In this document: positions 17,442 to 26,824 of the stretch, piece after piece
Position numbering within the stretch: position 1 is the stretch's first letter
Layout of the letters: each line of letters opens with the position of its first letter
Program-made: the position numbers and the translations under genes
DNA from: an uncultured Neisseriaceae bacterium
GTDB taxonomy: Bacteria > Pseudomonadota > Gammaproteobacteria > Burkholderiales > Neisseriaceae
Direction of reading: 5' to 3'
DNA: 36,240 bases
Assembly (NCBI GenBank): GCA_946481965.1
Contig: CAMLPN010000020.1
Span: 1-36,240, forward strand
Notes under the pieces: model-generated
The model's database searches: none
Seen by the model: the letters and a program-made list of their open reading frames with translations, nothing else
What the model was told of the DNA's origin: nothing

Positions 17442-19221
17442 TGCAAAAAAAACGTATGAATTTGAGATAACAGATAATTTAATAATATGATAGCATAATT
17501 TTCTTAGTTTATTTAGATTAAACCTAATTTGATAGATCATCATGTTAACTATAAGTTAATTGTTTGTATCTTTCAAAAATATTTAGTAAAACATTTTGTT
17601 CATAAAAAACACAAGTTTTAATCAGTCACTTTAATTGCGGATAGTAAAACAATTTATGGTCTAAAAGCTATAATAATATTAGAAAAATATTTATTCGAAT
17701 GGTATATAAGAACTTATTAAATCTAGCAAAAAAACTCCAAGCGAATTACATGTACAAATATTTTCAATAGAAAATCAGCTATTAATATATTACTAATCAA
17801 GGTAATTTATCTATATAGGATTTGACTAAAAGAATGATTGATATTATAGAATATATTCATAGTTCCACTTTATTGAATCATAAATCTTTAAATTAATAAA
17901 GGTGGCCATTTGTAGATTATTTTATGAACAAAGTAGGGTTTCTGTATGATAAAGTGGTCTCAAAAATGTATTTTCAAATAATTAAAATTGAATGTGGATG
18001 CAGGTTAAATTGATCATTATAATTGAAATACAATAAATTAAAATCTATGAACATGATTTTGAATTATAAATTAGTATTCAGCTTCACATATTTGTTTTTC
18101 TTTTAATTCTATTAATAAAGGTGTCTTTATCGTTCAATTGTGTAGATATGTTGTTATTGTAAAATATGGCGTTATGAAATTTGAACTTGACTTACTATAG
18201 CATAAATATGCGAAAAATATAGATTGAAAAAATGTTTTTTATTTTTGCTCAGTTCTCAGGTAATGTTGGTTGTAAACTGATGTACAAGTTAGCGATAGTT
18301 ACAACAAAAGGTAGATGCTAACTATTAATAATTATGAGATGGTACTGTTTTGAATTATGTATCGCAGAGAATCCATATAGATTTAAAAAATCTGTTACGG
18401 ATTTACACAACATGAATTTGTTACCAAGAAAATTATTTCGATTTTATGCGAACAGAAAGCTCTAGAATAGTCTAGAGCTTTAATGTTCTTATGCTGATAA
18501 GATTGGTTATGCAATACCGATAAAGATGATATTTCATGGCAATTCTATATGGGCATTACTTTTATGTTGGCAAGTAAACTTAATAATTGTTTAAATGTAT
18601 ATATAAAAAATATCGATAAATCAATAGATTGATCCTATTTATGTTAAAAAGCATCGAAAAATAAATAACCATTACACTAAATTTATTTAGTTTTAAAAAT
18701 TAGCAAATCAATATAGTATAATTCATCAGGTTAATTTAAATGGCTTATACACTTGCCTACGTTAAGGTTTGGTAGATATATAAAGTACCGATAAATTTAA
18801 TGTTTAAGATTAATCAATTGCGAGGATAAATATTTATCTGCTTTATTGCTAGGAATGATGATAATTTAGTTTGAATCTAAATTGTGGTGACTGGTAGCAA
18901 CAAAGGATAATTTTAGAATTTGATTTATGTTTATACTATTCTTTAGTTGGTAAGTTTTTTATTAATGTCGAAAATGTGATTATTTCTAGGTTATATATCG
19001 TGAAAATTTGAATAAGCTTTTCGAGTATAGATAGAGGTTCGTTGTAGATTTGGGAGGATAGTGTGCTAAGGTCAGTCTGTTGGTTAAAATTTGGATTTTC
19101 TCACATGAGTATATGGCTGGAGGGGTGGGCTATTTCTTTGTTGTAAATCTATAGTACATATAAATTTGATAATTTATGATATTAATAATTTATACTTAAG
19201 AAATGATAAAGTGGTAAAGAG
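17442..19221. other. 1.8-kb gene-free, AT-rich region
   Basis: No intact gene is visible on either strand. Frames are short and stop-rich. A fragment at 17920-18010 reads FVDYFMNKVGFLYDKVVSKM and another at 19080-19145 reads SHMSIWLEGWAISLL. Both may be remnants of lost genes, but I cannot name them. A perfect hairpin lies at 18456-18481 and is listed separately. Confidence 0.5.
18456..18481. terminator. isolated perfect hairpin, terminator-like
   Basis: AAAGCTCTAGA (18456-18466) and TCTAGAGCTTT (18471-18481) form an 11-bp perfect stem with a 4-nt loop, with A-rich left and T-rich right ends as in intrinsic terminators. No gene ends nearby, so it marks either a small RNA 3' end or a lost gene. 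Confidence 0.5.
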
Positions 19222-19257
19222 CTTGATCAAAAATCCGATCAGGTATTTTTGATCAAG
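19222..19257. terminator. hairpin downstream of kynU
   Basis: Thirteen-bp arms, CTTGATCAAAAAT (19222-19234) and its complement (19245-19257), with a 10-nt loop, 19 bp beyond the kynU stop on the minus strand. The stem is AT-rich and there is no long T-run outside it, so termination strength is uncertain. Confidence 0.55.
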
Positions 19258-19276
19258 TTATGATGGCGAAAATGAG

Positions 19277-20527
19277 TTAAGTAACTTGTCTGCGAGTCTG
19301 AAATTGTGGTTGAGCCCATTGCTGAGTTTGCAGCACTTCTTTCAAATGCTGGACTGCTTGCCAGATATCGACACTACTCAAGTATAAGGGTGTAACACCA
19401 AGTCGAATAACTTCTGGTTCACGGTAATCTCCAATTACACCGCGAGCAATCAAAGCTTGTACAATCTCATATCCATGAGGGTGACGAATGCTGACATGGC
19501 TGCCACGATGGTGATGCTCACGCGGAGTGATCAGGGTAAGATCAAAACCGCTACACTCCTGTTCAATTAGCTGAATAAGTAAATCAGTTAAATGCAGTGA
19601 TTTTTTTCTTAGTGCCTGCATATCAGTTTGCAGGAAAATATCGATACCACACTCTATCAAGTTCATGGAAACTATTGGTTGGGTGCCACAAAGGAAACGG
19701 CGCACGTTGCCAGCTGGGGTGTAGTTTACCGCCATATCAAAAGGTTTGGCATGTCCCCACCAACCGGACAAAGGTTGATTAAATGCCGTCTGATATTGGC
19801 TATGTGCCCAGAGCATCGCCGGCGCACCTGGCCCGCCATTGAGGTACTTATAGGTACAACCAATAGCGAAGTCGCTATCAGAGCCGTTCAGATCAATGGG
19901 AACAGCACCAATAGAATGACATAAATCCCAGATAACTAGTGCACCATGTTTATGGGCTAATTGATTAACAGCAGCCATGTCATGCAGATAACCGGTGCGA
20001 TAATTAACATGCGATAAAACGATCACGGCTGTATCATCGGTTACGATGTCCGGCAATGTAGTGGGTTGATCAATTAGTTTCAGTTCATAACCTTGATTAA
20101 TCATTGCCATGAACCCTTCAATCATATAGAGATCAGTTGGAAATGAATCTCGTTCGGCAATAATAACTTTACGGTGATTGTCTTTTTGTTTTTGAATACC
20201 AATAGCGCTAGCCAGCACTTTAAACAGGTTCAAACTGGTGGTGTCAGTGACGACAGTTTCATTATCATTTGCGCCGATTAGTTTACCTATTTTATTGCCT
20301 AATCTTACCGGCAAATCCCACCATCCTGCTTTATTCCAGCTATTAATCAGATCGGTGCCCCATTGCTGATTAATCACTGCCAGAGCTTTTTCTGCGGCCT
20401 TTTTGGGTTTCGCACCTAAAGAGTTACCATCCAGATATATAACCTCTTGTGGTAATTCAAACTGATTTTTTAGTGGAGCCAGAATATCGGCGGCATCCCA
20501 TTGCTGACATTGTTCTAGTGTAATCAT
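19277..20527 (-). CDS. kynU: kynureninase
   Basis: A 416-aa PLP enzyme that cleaves L-kynurenine to anthranilate and alanine (tryptophan degradation). Recognised by YLDGNSLG near residue 34, SHVNYRTGYLHDM, WDLCHSIG with Asp201 and His204, and the PLP lysine Lys227 in CTYKYLNGGPGAPA. With the ATG at 20527, Asp132, Asp201 and Lys227 fall at the numbers known for the Pseudomonas fluorescens enzyme, which favours this start over a TTG seven codons upstream (20548). No good ribosome binding site is visible at either. It lies 156 bp after gabP on the same strand. A consensus -35 TTGACA (20632-20637, minus strand) in that gap suggests its own promoter. No tryptophan dioxygenase or formamidase gene is in the window. 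Confidence 0.95.
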   Translation of the reverse strand: MITLEQCQQWDAADILAPLKNQFELPQEVIYLDGNSLGAKPKKAAEKALAVINQQWGTDLINSWNKAGWWDLPVRLGNKIGKLIGANDNETVVTDTTSLNLFKVLASAIGIQKQKDNHRKVIIAERDSFPTDLYMIEGFMAMINQGYELKLIDQPTTLPDIVTDDTAVIVLSHVNYRTGYLHDMAAVNQLAHKHGALVIWDLCHSIGAVPIDLNGSDSDFAIGCTYKYLNGGPGAPAMLWAHSQYQTAFNQPLSGWWGHAKPFDMAVNYTPAGNVRRFLCGTQPIVSMNLIECGIDIFLQTDMQALRKKSLHLTDLLIQLIEQECSGFDLTLITPREHHHRGSHVSIRHPHGYEIVQALIARGVIGDYREPEVIRLGVTPLYLSSVDIWQAVQHLKEVLQTQQWAQPQFQTRRQVT

Positions 20528-20682
20528 TTTGTGCCGGTTGAATTTCAAAATGAATAGTGTACTGAATTGTTGCCAGTTATGGCGAATAAAATTTAAATTA
20601 ATTTATCCGAATATTTATCTTAATCAATCTGTGTCAAGATAGATAAAATTTTATTGCCGCCCTGATTTATATAACATTAATA

Positions 20683-22065
20683 TTAAATATTATTCTGTTG
20701 GCTCCCGATTTTAAATATCTGCACTACTATACCCATTATCAGAATGATGGCTGCCAGTATACTGGTATATATTACTTCATACTTATAAGTTCCTTCAATA
20801 ATCATGATAATTATCGAAGCTATAATCAGCCCGATAATCAGATAAGTTAGCCATGGAAAACACCACATTTTAAATGTCAGTGTTTGTCCTTGTTTTTCCA
20901 GTTTTTTACGCAGAAATAATTGTGAGCAGCTGATAGCAAGATAAACATACAGGGCAATCGTACCGGTAGATGTCATCAGTACATCGTAAACATCCATTTT
21001 GGCTGTAGCGGTCAGATACACGGCAAATAGGGTAAAGATGCAGGAAATTAGCACGCTAATTTGCGGACTACCATTTTTCGAGGTATAGGACATTACCCGA
21101 TGAGCATCACCACGTTTTGCCAGTGAATATAACATGCGCGAGGAAGTATACAGGGCTGAGTTAAAGCAGCTTAATACCGAAGTAAGAACAACAAAATTGA
21201 CGATATGGCGAGCCTGAGGAATCCCCAGTGAGGTTAGTACTACACTGTATGTTCCCCATGTGGCTTCGTTCAGCCGTGGGTCGTTATACGGAATCAGACA
21301 AACGGTAATAAAAATCGAACCAACATAAAACAGGATGATACGCCAGACAACCGATTTTGTGGCTTTACGAATTTCTGTAGCCGGATGATTGGATTCTGAC
21401 GCAGCAACAGTAACAATTTCAGCACCAATATAGGCAAACATGACACCCAGTAATGCTGTTACCACCGATGATGATCCTTTGGGCATGAATCCCTGATCGG
21501 TTAGGTGTGACCAGCCTTTTGCCTCTGCCTGACCCCAAGGCCATAAATGGATAATAGCCAGACTGCCTACAATGAGAAACAATACAATGGCGACTACTTT
21601 GATTAAAGCAAACCAGAATTCAAATTCCCCGTAATTTTTAACATCCATCAGATTGATAACAACCAGAGCTACGGTTACTGCCAGCATATAGCTCCAGATG
21701 GGAAATACAGGAAACCAGTTATTAAGAATTTTACCGGCTACATAGGCTTCCCAGCCCATGAGCAATGCCCAGAAAAACCAGTATAACCAGCCAATGCTGA
21801 AACCTGCCCAGCGGCCGATAGCAGTATCGGCATATGTGGAAAAAGAACCGCTATCCGGATGAGCTACAGCCATTTCTCCTAACATGCGCATAATCAGCAT
21901 GACCAGAAGACCGCCGGCACCATAGGCAAGAATGGCTGCGGGTCCTGTATGGTAAATTACAGAGCCGGAGCCAATAAATAAAGCCCCTCCGATCACGCCG
22001 GCAATAGAAATCATAGTCAGATGGCGTGATTTAAGTCCGTTTTTCAGTGTGGATGATGTGCTCAA
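20683..22065 (-). CDS. gabP: GABA permease-like amino acid transporter
   Basis: A 460-aa APC-superfamily permease with about 12 hydrophobic segments. The N-terminus SRHLTMISIAGVIGGALFIGSG and the segment MRMLGEMAVAHPDSGSFSTYAD closely resemble E. coli GabP, as does YSLAKRGDAHRVMSYTSKNGSP in the second half. Its position directly after gabT and gabD supports 4-aminobutyrate as substrate. The start codon is TTG, chosen because a strong AAAGGAG lies 7 nt upstream and no ATG begins in the conserved N-terminus. The 161-bp gap from gabD contains two hairpins, so expression may be lower than, or independent of, gabTD. Confidence 0.88.
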   Translation of the reverse strand: MSTSSTLKNGLKSRHLTMISIAGVIGGALFIGSGSVIYHTGPAAILAYGAGGLLVMLIMRMLGEMAVAHPDSGSFSTYADTAIGRWAGFSIGWLYWFFWALLMGWEAYVAGKILNNWFPVFPIWSYMLAVTVALVVINLMDVKNYGEFEFWFALIKVVAIVLFLIVGSLAIIHLWPWGQAEAKGWSHLTDQGFMPKGSSSVVTALLGVMFAYIGAEIVTVAASESNHPATEIRKATKSVVWRIILFYVGSIFITVCLIPYNDPRLNEATWGTYSVVLTSLGIPQARHIVNFVVLTSVLSCFNSALYTSSRMLYSLAKRGDAHRVMSYTSKNGSPQISVLISCIFTLFAVYLTATAKMDVYDVLMTSTGTIALYVYLAISCSQLFLRKKLEKQGQTLTFKMWCFPWLTYLIIGLIIASIIIMIIEGTYKYEVIYTSILAAIILIMGIVVQIFKIGSQQNNI

Positions 22066-22139
22066 ATTAATTCTCCTTTGGAAAGAGTAATATCAGACTG
22101 AAACACCTTTAGCTGGCTGAATTCAGTCAACAATGTCCC

Positions 22140-22215
22140 ATCCTGATTTATGCAGTGCATTCAGGATTTTTATAATTGTGAAGAAAGCGGCAGCGAAGCA
22201 GATTATGGCTGCCGC
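22140..22215 (-). terminator. two hairpins between gabD and gabP
   Basis: GCGGCAGC (22187-22194) pairs with GCTGCCGC (22208-22215) just past the gabD stop, followed on the minus strand by TTTCTTC. ATCCTGA (22140-22146) pairs with TCAGGAT (22161-22167). Together they could attenuate read-through into gabP or protect the gabTD messenger. Confidence 0.5.
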
Positions 22216-22226
22216 GGATTCAGGAA

Positions 22227-23684
22227 TTACTGGTCAATGCCGGCAAGAAGTACATATTTAATTTCAACGTAATCTTCTATACCGTATTTAGAACCTTCCC
22301 GACCAAGACCGGATTGCTTGACGCCGCCAAAAGGTGCTGCTTCGTTTGACAGCAGTCCTGTATTGATGGCTACCATGCCATAATCCAGATTTTCGCTGAC
22401 GCGTACTATTCTGCCGATATCACGACTGTAGAAATAACTGGCCAGCCCGAATTCGGTGTCATTAGCCCAGCTGACAACTTCGTCTTCGCTTTCAAAACGA
22501 AATACCGGCGCCAGCGGACCGAAAGTTTCCTCACGGGCAACTTTCATGTCCTGAGTAACATTTTTCAGTAATGTAGGTTGGAAGAATAATTCACCGTGAT
22601 TATCTGCGGTTCCGCCGGTAACGATTTCCGCCCCTTTGCCAATAGCATCAGTAATATGTTCCTGAACTTTGTTAACCGCACCTGCATCTATTAATGGTCC
22701 GACAGTTACGCCCTGATCCAGTCCGTTGCCTATTTTCAGTTTGGCAATGGCCTGAGCCAGTTTATCCACGAATTCATCATATACAGCACTCTGTACATAC
22801 AACCGGTTGGCACATACGCAGGTCTGGCCGGCATTGCGGAATTTGGAAATCATCGCACCTTCTACGGCTGCATCGATATCAGCATCATTGAAGACGATAA
22901 ATGGTGCATTACCACCTAGTTCCATAGATACTTTTTTTACTGTATCGGCGCACTGAGCAATCAGTTTACGACCTACTTCTGTAGAACCGGTAAAACTGAA
23001 TTTTTTTACCCGATCGTCTTCAGTTAATACTTTGCCGATTTCACTGGAGCTGCCGGTAATGACATTGACTACTCCGGGCGGGATGCCGGCACGCTGTGCC
23101 AGCTCAGCAATGGCCAGTGCAGATAATGGTGTTTGCGAGGCCGGACGAATAACAAAAGTACAGCCGGCAGCCAGAGCCGGAGCAATCTTGCGGGTAATCA
23201 TCGCATTCGGAAAGTTCCACGGCGTAATGGCTGCACATACGCCGATTGGCTGCTTAAGTACCATAATCCGTTTGTCGTTTGACGGTGCAGGAATGGTATC
23301 ACCATAAATACGCTTGGCTTCTTCTGAATACCATTCCAGATAAGATGCACCATAAGCGATTTCACCTTTAGCCTCAGTCAGAGGTTTACCCTGTTCAGAA
23401 GTCAGGATAATGCTTAAATCTTCCTGATGCTGCATCATTAGCTCAAACCAGCGACGCAAAAGATTACTGCGTTCTTTGGCTGATTTGGCTTGCCATGGTT
23501 TCAATGCAGCATGTGCTGCAGCTACAGCACGTTCAGCTTCTGCTGTACCCATACGTGGCACGTCTGCCAGATTGTTTCCGGTAGCTGGATTGATAACTGA
23601 AATAACCGCGCCATTATCGGCGTTTAACCATTGACCATTTATATAACACTGAGTTTTTAATAATGCAGAATCACGTAATTGCAT
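22227..23684 (-). CDS. gabD: succinate-semialdehyde dehydrogenase
   Basis: A 485-aa aldehyde dehydrogenase that oxidises succinic semialdehyde to succinate, the second step of GABA catabolism. It is recognisably the GabD subfamily: [32 protein letters not shown] with general base Glu255, [15 protein letters not shown] with catalytic Cys289 (the neighbouring Cys291 may form the redox-sensitive disulfide known in GabD), and the C-terminal [27 protein letters not shown]. One oddity: residue 180 is Arg (VIRPASQTP) where the nucleotide-contacting Lys is nearly invariant. AGGAAG upstream supports the ATG. It lies 85 bp after gabT. A decayed relative lies at 26825-27567. Confidence 0.96.
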   Translation of the reverse strand: MQLRDSALLKTQCYINGQWLNADNGAVISVINPATGNNLADVPRMGTAEAERAVAAAHAALKPWQAKSAKERSNLLRRWFELMMQHQEDLSIILTSEQGKPLTEAKGEIAYGASYLEWYSEEAKRIYGDTIPAPSNDKRIMVLKQPIGVCAAITPWNFPNAMITRKIAPALAAGCTFVIRPASQTPLSALAIAELAQRAGIPPGVVNVITGSSSEIGKVLTEDDRVKKFSFTGSTEVGRKLIAQCADTVKKVSMELGGNAPFIVFNDADIDAAVEGAMISKFRNAGQTCVCANRLYVQSAVYDEFVDKLAQAIAKLKIGNGLDQGVTVGPLIDAGAVNKVQEHITDAIGKGAEIVTGGTADNHGELFFQPTLLKNVTQDMKVAREETFGPLAPVFRFESEDEVVSWANDTEFGLASYFYSRDIGRIVRVSENLDYGMVAINTGLLSNEAAPFGGVKQSGLGREGSKYGIEDYVEIKYVLLAGIDQ

Positions 23685-23718
23685 AGGTTTCTTCCTAATA
23701 AACTGAAACAGACATGAC

Positions 23719-23752
23719 AGGCTACCAGTAAATCAATTTACTGGATCAGCCT
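23719..23752 (-). promoter_or_regulatory. hairpin in the gabT-gabD gap
   Basis: CCAGTAAAT (23725-23733) and ATTTACTGG (23736-23744) form a perfect 9-bp stem, extended by AGGCT/AGCCT (23719-23723, 23748-23752) across small bulges. There is no T-run. It is more likely an RNA-stability or processing element, or a weak attenuator, than a terminator. Confidence 0.4.
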
Positions 23753-23769
23753 GCTGACAATGAATATTA

Positions 23770-25041
23770 TTAAGCCTGACGCAAGGCTGTTTCAAGTATA
23801 TTCAATGCTTCATCAAATACATGATCTTCAATAGTAAGCGGATAGAGACAACGAATTACGTTGTAATACTGTCCGCAGGTCAGAATCATCAGACCGTTTT
23901 CCAGCGCCAGTTGCTGTACTTTTTTGGTTCGTTCAGCATCTGGTTCTGAGGTGCCGGGTTTAACTAATTCAATAGCGACCATAGAGCCCGGTCCGCGTAC
24001 TTCTGCAATAGACGGAATAACTTCTTTTAAATTGTTAAAGCGTTCTTTCAATCTGTTACCCAGAATATTGGCGCGCTCGCACAGTTTTTCTTCTTCGATA
24101 ACATCAATAACTGCATCAGCAGCAGCCAGTCCCAGCGGACTGCCGGCGTAAGTGCCGCCCAGGCCGCCTACTACAGGAGCATTCATGATGGCTTCTTTGC
24201 CTACTACACCGGAAAGCGGAAAACCGCCAGCCAGAGATTTGGCAATGGTCATTAAATCTGGCTGTACGCTGGTCAGTTCGGTAGCAAACATTTTTCCGCT
24301 ACGGGCAAAGCCGGACTGAATTTCATCAAAAATCAGCACGATTCCGTGTTCATCCGCCAGCTGGCGTAAGGCACGCAGAAATTCATTTGGTGTAACATTA
24401 AAGCCGCCTTCACCCTGAACTACTTCGATAATGATAGCAGCAACATCGCTGGGCGCCAGATGGCATTTGAAAATATTATGAAGACCGTGCAATGCATCTT
24501 CAATGCTAACGCCATGCAGTGCATTCGGATAAGGTGCATGTACGATATCAGCAGGGAACGGCCCGAAATCTACTTTATAGGGTGCGATTTTGCCGGTTAA
24601 AGCCATAGTGAGATTGGTACGACCATGAAAGGCACCGTTAAATGCAATTACACCACGTCTTTTGGTATAGGCACGGGCAATTTTAATGGCATTTTCAACA
24701 GCTTCAGCACCAGAGGTAACAAACATTGTGCGCTTGTCGCCGGCAATAGGTGCTCTGGCATTAATTTTTTCGGCAACCTTAGCATACAGCTCATATGGAA
24801 CAGTATTAAAACAAGTATGCGAAAATTTCTGCAGCTGATCAGCTACTGCTTTTTGTACTTTGGGATGTAGATGACCAGTATTCAGGACACCGATTCCCCC
24901 GGCAAAATCAATATAGCGTTTACCTTCAGGGGTCCAGAACTCAGCATTTTTGGCATGATCAATATAAAAATCGCACATGAAGCCGACACCACGAGGTGCA
25001 GCAGCTAGTTGACGCTGACGAACATTGCTTATTTGACTCAT
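23770..25041 (-). CDS. gabT: 4-aminobutyrate aminotransferase
   Basis: A 423-aa class III PLP aminotransferase converting GABA and 2-oxoglutarate to succinic semialdehyde and glutamate. Landmarks: RYIDFAGGIGVLNTGHLHP, TSGAEAVENAIKIAR (phosphate-binding cup, about residues 109-123), FNGAFHGRTNLTMALTG, LIFDEIQSGFARSGK with Asp239, and the PLP lysine Lys268 in TIAKSLAGGFPLSG. Length and motifs match GabT/PuuE. The ATG follows TATGGAGAAAATTT with GGAG at good spacing. It is the first gene of the gabT-gabD-gabP run. No GabR- or LysR-type regulator is adjacent. A TTGACA-N17-TAATTT promoter candidate lies upstream at 25167-25195. Confidence 0.95.
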   Translation of the reverse strand: MSQISNVRQRQLAAAPRGVGFMCDFYIDHAKNAEFWTPEGKRYIDFAGGIGVLNTGHLHPKVQKAVADQLQKFSHTCFNTVPYELYAKVAEKINARAPIAGDKRTMFVTSGAEAVENAIKIARAYTKRRGVIAFNGAFHGRTNLTMALTGKIAPYKVDFGPFPADIVHAPYPNALHGVSIEDALHGLHNIFKCHLAPSDVAAIIIEVVQGEGGFNVTPNEFLRALRQLADEHGIVLIFDEIQSGFARSGKMFATELTSVQPDLMTIAKSLAGGFPLSGVVGKEAIMNAPVVGGLGGTYAGSPLGLAAADAVIDVIEEEKLCERANILGNRLKERFNNLKEVIPSIAEVRGPGSMVAIELVKPGTSEPDAERTKKVQQLALENGLMILTCGQYYNVIRCLYPLTIEDHVFDEALNILETALRQA

Positions 25042-25166
25042 AAATTTTCTCCATAAAAGTGTAGACCGGCCTAAGCAGGTTAATTCAATATCAACAAAAT
25101 GATATGTGTTTTAAAAATATAATTAACTGACAGAATTGTTCAGTCTTATAATTGGCTTATGCGGTC

Positions 25167-25195
25167 AAATTACGGGATTAAATTTACACTGTCAA
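25167..25195 (-). promoter_or_regulatory. candidate sigma-70 promoter of the gab genes
   Basis: On the minus strand TTGACA (25190-25195) is followed after 17 bp by TAATTT (25167-25172), about 125 bp before the gabT ATG. The -35 is perfect and the -10 is moderate. An ACTGA-N9-TCAGT inverted repeat lies just downstream. Confidence 0.4.
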
Positions 25196-25209
25196 ACTGA
25201 GTAAATATT

Positions 25210-25509
25210 CTTTTAACGAAATTTGTTAAAAAAATTTAATAAAAAATAAAATAAAATTTCTTTATATTGTATGTTATTAGAACCTAAAAATAATTATTAA
25301 TAATATTTTGTTATTTAATTGCTTAATTTATACTTATACTTATATTAATCAAATATTTGCATACAATTTAGTGAAATAATCAAATACTGGTTTTAATGAA
25401 AAGTAAAGGTATCTATATGAAAAAAAGATATATTTATTAATTTAGTCTGAAAAATTGACACGATGAAAATGTCAGTTGATTAATGATGAATGCTGCTTTT
25501 ATAACATTA
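25210..25509. other. AT-rich intergenic region upstream of gabT
   Basis: About 300 bp of very AT-rich sequence. No gene, RNA or clear repeat is recognised. Any distal regulatory sites for the gab genes would be here. Confidence 0.4.
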
Positions 25510-25770
25510 TTTAAAAGAGGACAGTTTTAATAATAAATGGACATATTGAACAATAATTAGGCAGAAAATAAATAAAACAGACATCATTGCATGTACAATT
25601 ACATAAATCATATGATGACCAAAATTGACAGAAATCCCGTCCTGTAACAAACCGACCAGAATAATACTTTATAAGGGCAATTGTTAAACAAATGAGAATT
25701 TATATCAGTACAACTGAGAATATGATCCTGAAAATACAACAAGTGAGCACTAGCACTCTTGATTGATTTT
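25510..25770 (-). pseudogene. relic of a SetA-type sugar efflux transporter (C-terminal part)
   Basis: By eye this stretch aligns with the 3' part of the intact transporter gene (about 27795-28050), with an almost constant coordinate offset of about 2283. Shared words include GATCCTGAAAATACAAC (25724-25740 and 28008-28024), AGAATAATACT, and TTAAACAAA preceded by CAATT. The reading frame is destroyed by substitutions and stops, and only about 230 bp remains recognisable. The flank before the stop codon also matches loosely. It is a degraded second copy or paralogue of the gene at 27787-29001, in the same orientation. Confidence 0.75.
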
Positions 25771-25814
25771 GATTTTTATTGAACATTTCGAAGTAGGTTT
25801 AATTAACGAAACAA

Positions 25815-26258
25815 TTATTGCAATTCCCACTCTCTTTTGATGTCTTCAATTGTTGGATTAGACTTTACTTTACCATTTACAAATACCAGCGGAGCAGCCA
25901 TCGTTCTGACATGTTGAACTCTTTTAATCATTTGATTTATTTCTCTTTCTGTCATATTGTTTAAATCTGGACTAAAAGTGTAACCATTAATTCGGGTAGC
26001 AGGAATATTCTGATTATTTAATTCTGTGGCCAGATAATCAGCTATTTTAGCCTGTCGTGATGGACAATTTATGGGAGCCATAATGACAATACCATTGTTT
26101 CCGGTAAGGTTAATCGATATATCCAGAAAGCCATATTGATCAGTTCTGGATTTGATATCCTGAACAAATAATTTTTTTTCTTGTTTACTTTTATGCCATT
26201 GATAACCTGCAAAACATAGGGCAAAGGATGCTATTACTGTTAAAATGATTCTGTACAT
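25815..26258 (-). CDS. hypothetical membrane-anchored protein, possibly thioredoxin-like
   Basis: A 147-aa protein with one hydrophobic N-terminal segment (IILTVIASFALCFAGY, residues 4-19), acting as a signal anchor or uncleaved signal peptide, then a soluble domain facing the periplasm. The soluble part reads GIVIMAPINCPSRQAKIADYL and later AAPLVFVNGKVKSNPTIEDI. A beta strand ending in a Cys-Pro at a helix start and a later cis-Pro-like APLVFVNGK strand recall the thioredoxin/glutaredoxin fold, but only the first cysteine of a CxxC is present. This is structural guessing, not a family match. GGAAGA precedes the ATG. The gene lies between two pseudogenes yet its own frame is intact. The function is unknown. 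Confidence 0.6.
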   Translation of the reverse strand: MYRIILTVIASFALCFAGYQWHKSKQEKKLFVQDIKSRTDQYGFLDISINLTGNNGIVIMAPINCPSRQAKIADYLATELNNQNIPATRINGYTFSPDLNNMTEREINQMIKRVQHVRTMAAPLVFVNGKVKSNPTIEDIKREWELQ

Positions 26259-26824
26259 TAATCTTCCGCTTTTGAGATTATCAAGTTATTTGCAAATTTA
26301 TATGCTAAATATCAAATTAGAACTAAGCTAAAATAAAATATGGCTTTATCAATAGATGTTGCATCCTTATGATTGTAAACTTTCCTTGTTTTATTGACAA
26401 TATTTTGTATATAAATTTTCTTTAAAAAACAATGTATTCCATTTTAGTAATCTTTTTATCATGAAACCGTAGAGGATGTCTTTTTCCTTTTAAACGGTCA
26501 GATTAGTTCTGTAATCAGCTATCATTATTCTTTTCATGATAAATCTTGTTTATAGATATGATTTTCCCAATATTTTCTCTAATAAGAAAATATAGCATAT
26601 TGTTGTTTTAGATAAATCATAGCTAGGTTTTATTTTTAGATTGAAAGGTTTATTTATTCTTTATCTATATCCGGTAAATGTTAATTTTTTGTTTAATTAC
26701 CGTCTCATTAATATTTTCTAAACACATTCAGTAATGTTATATAAAAACTATTTTTTGATTTAAGTTTGCGTTGCAAGGGATTATCAGATAACTGCTAATC
26801 GCTGCATGACATTCACTAATTATA
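26259..26824. other. AT-rich region upstream of the 25815-26258 gene
   Basis: It presumably contains that gene's promoter. The right end (about 26770-26824) is loosely similar to the sequence downstream of intact gabD, so the homology of the gabD relic extends slightly past its stop. No gene is seen. Confidence 0.45.
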
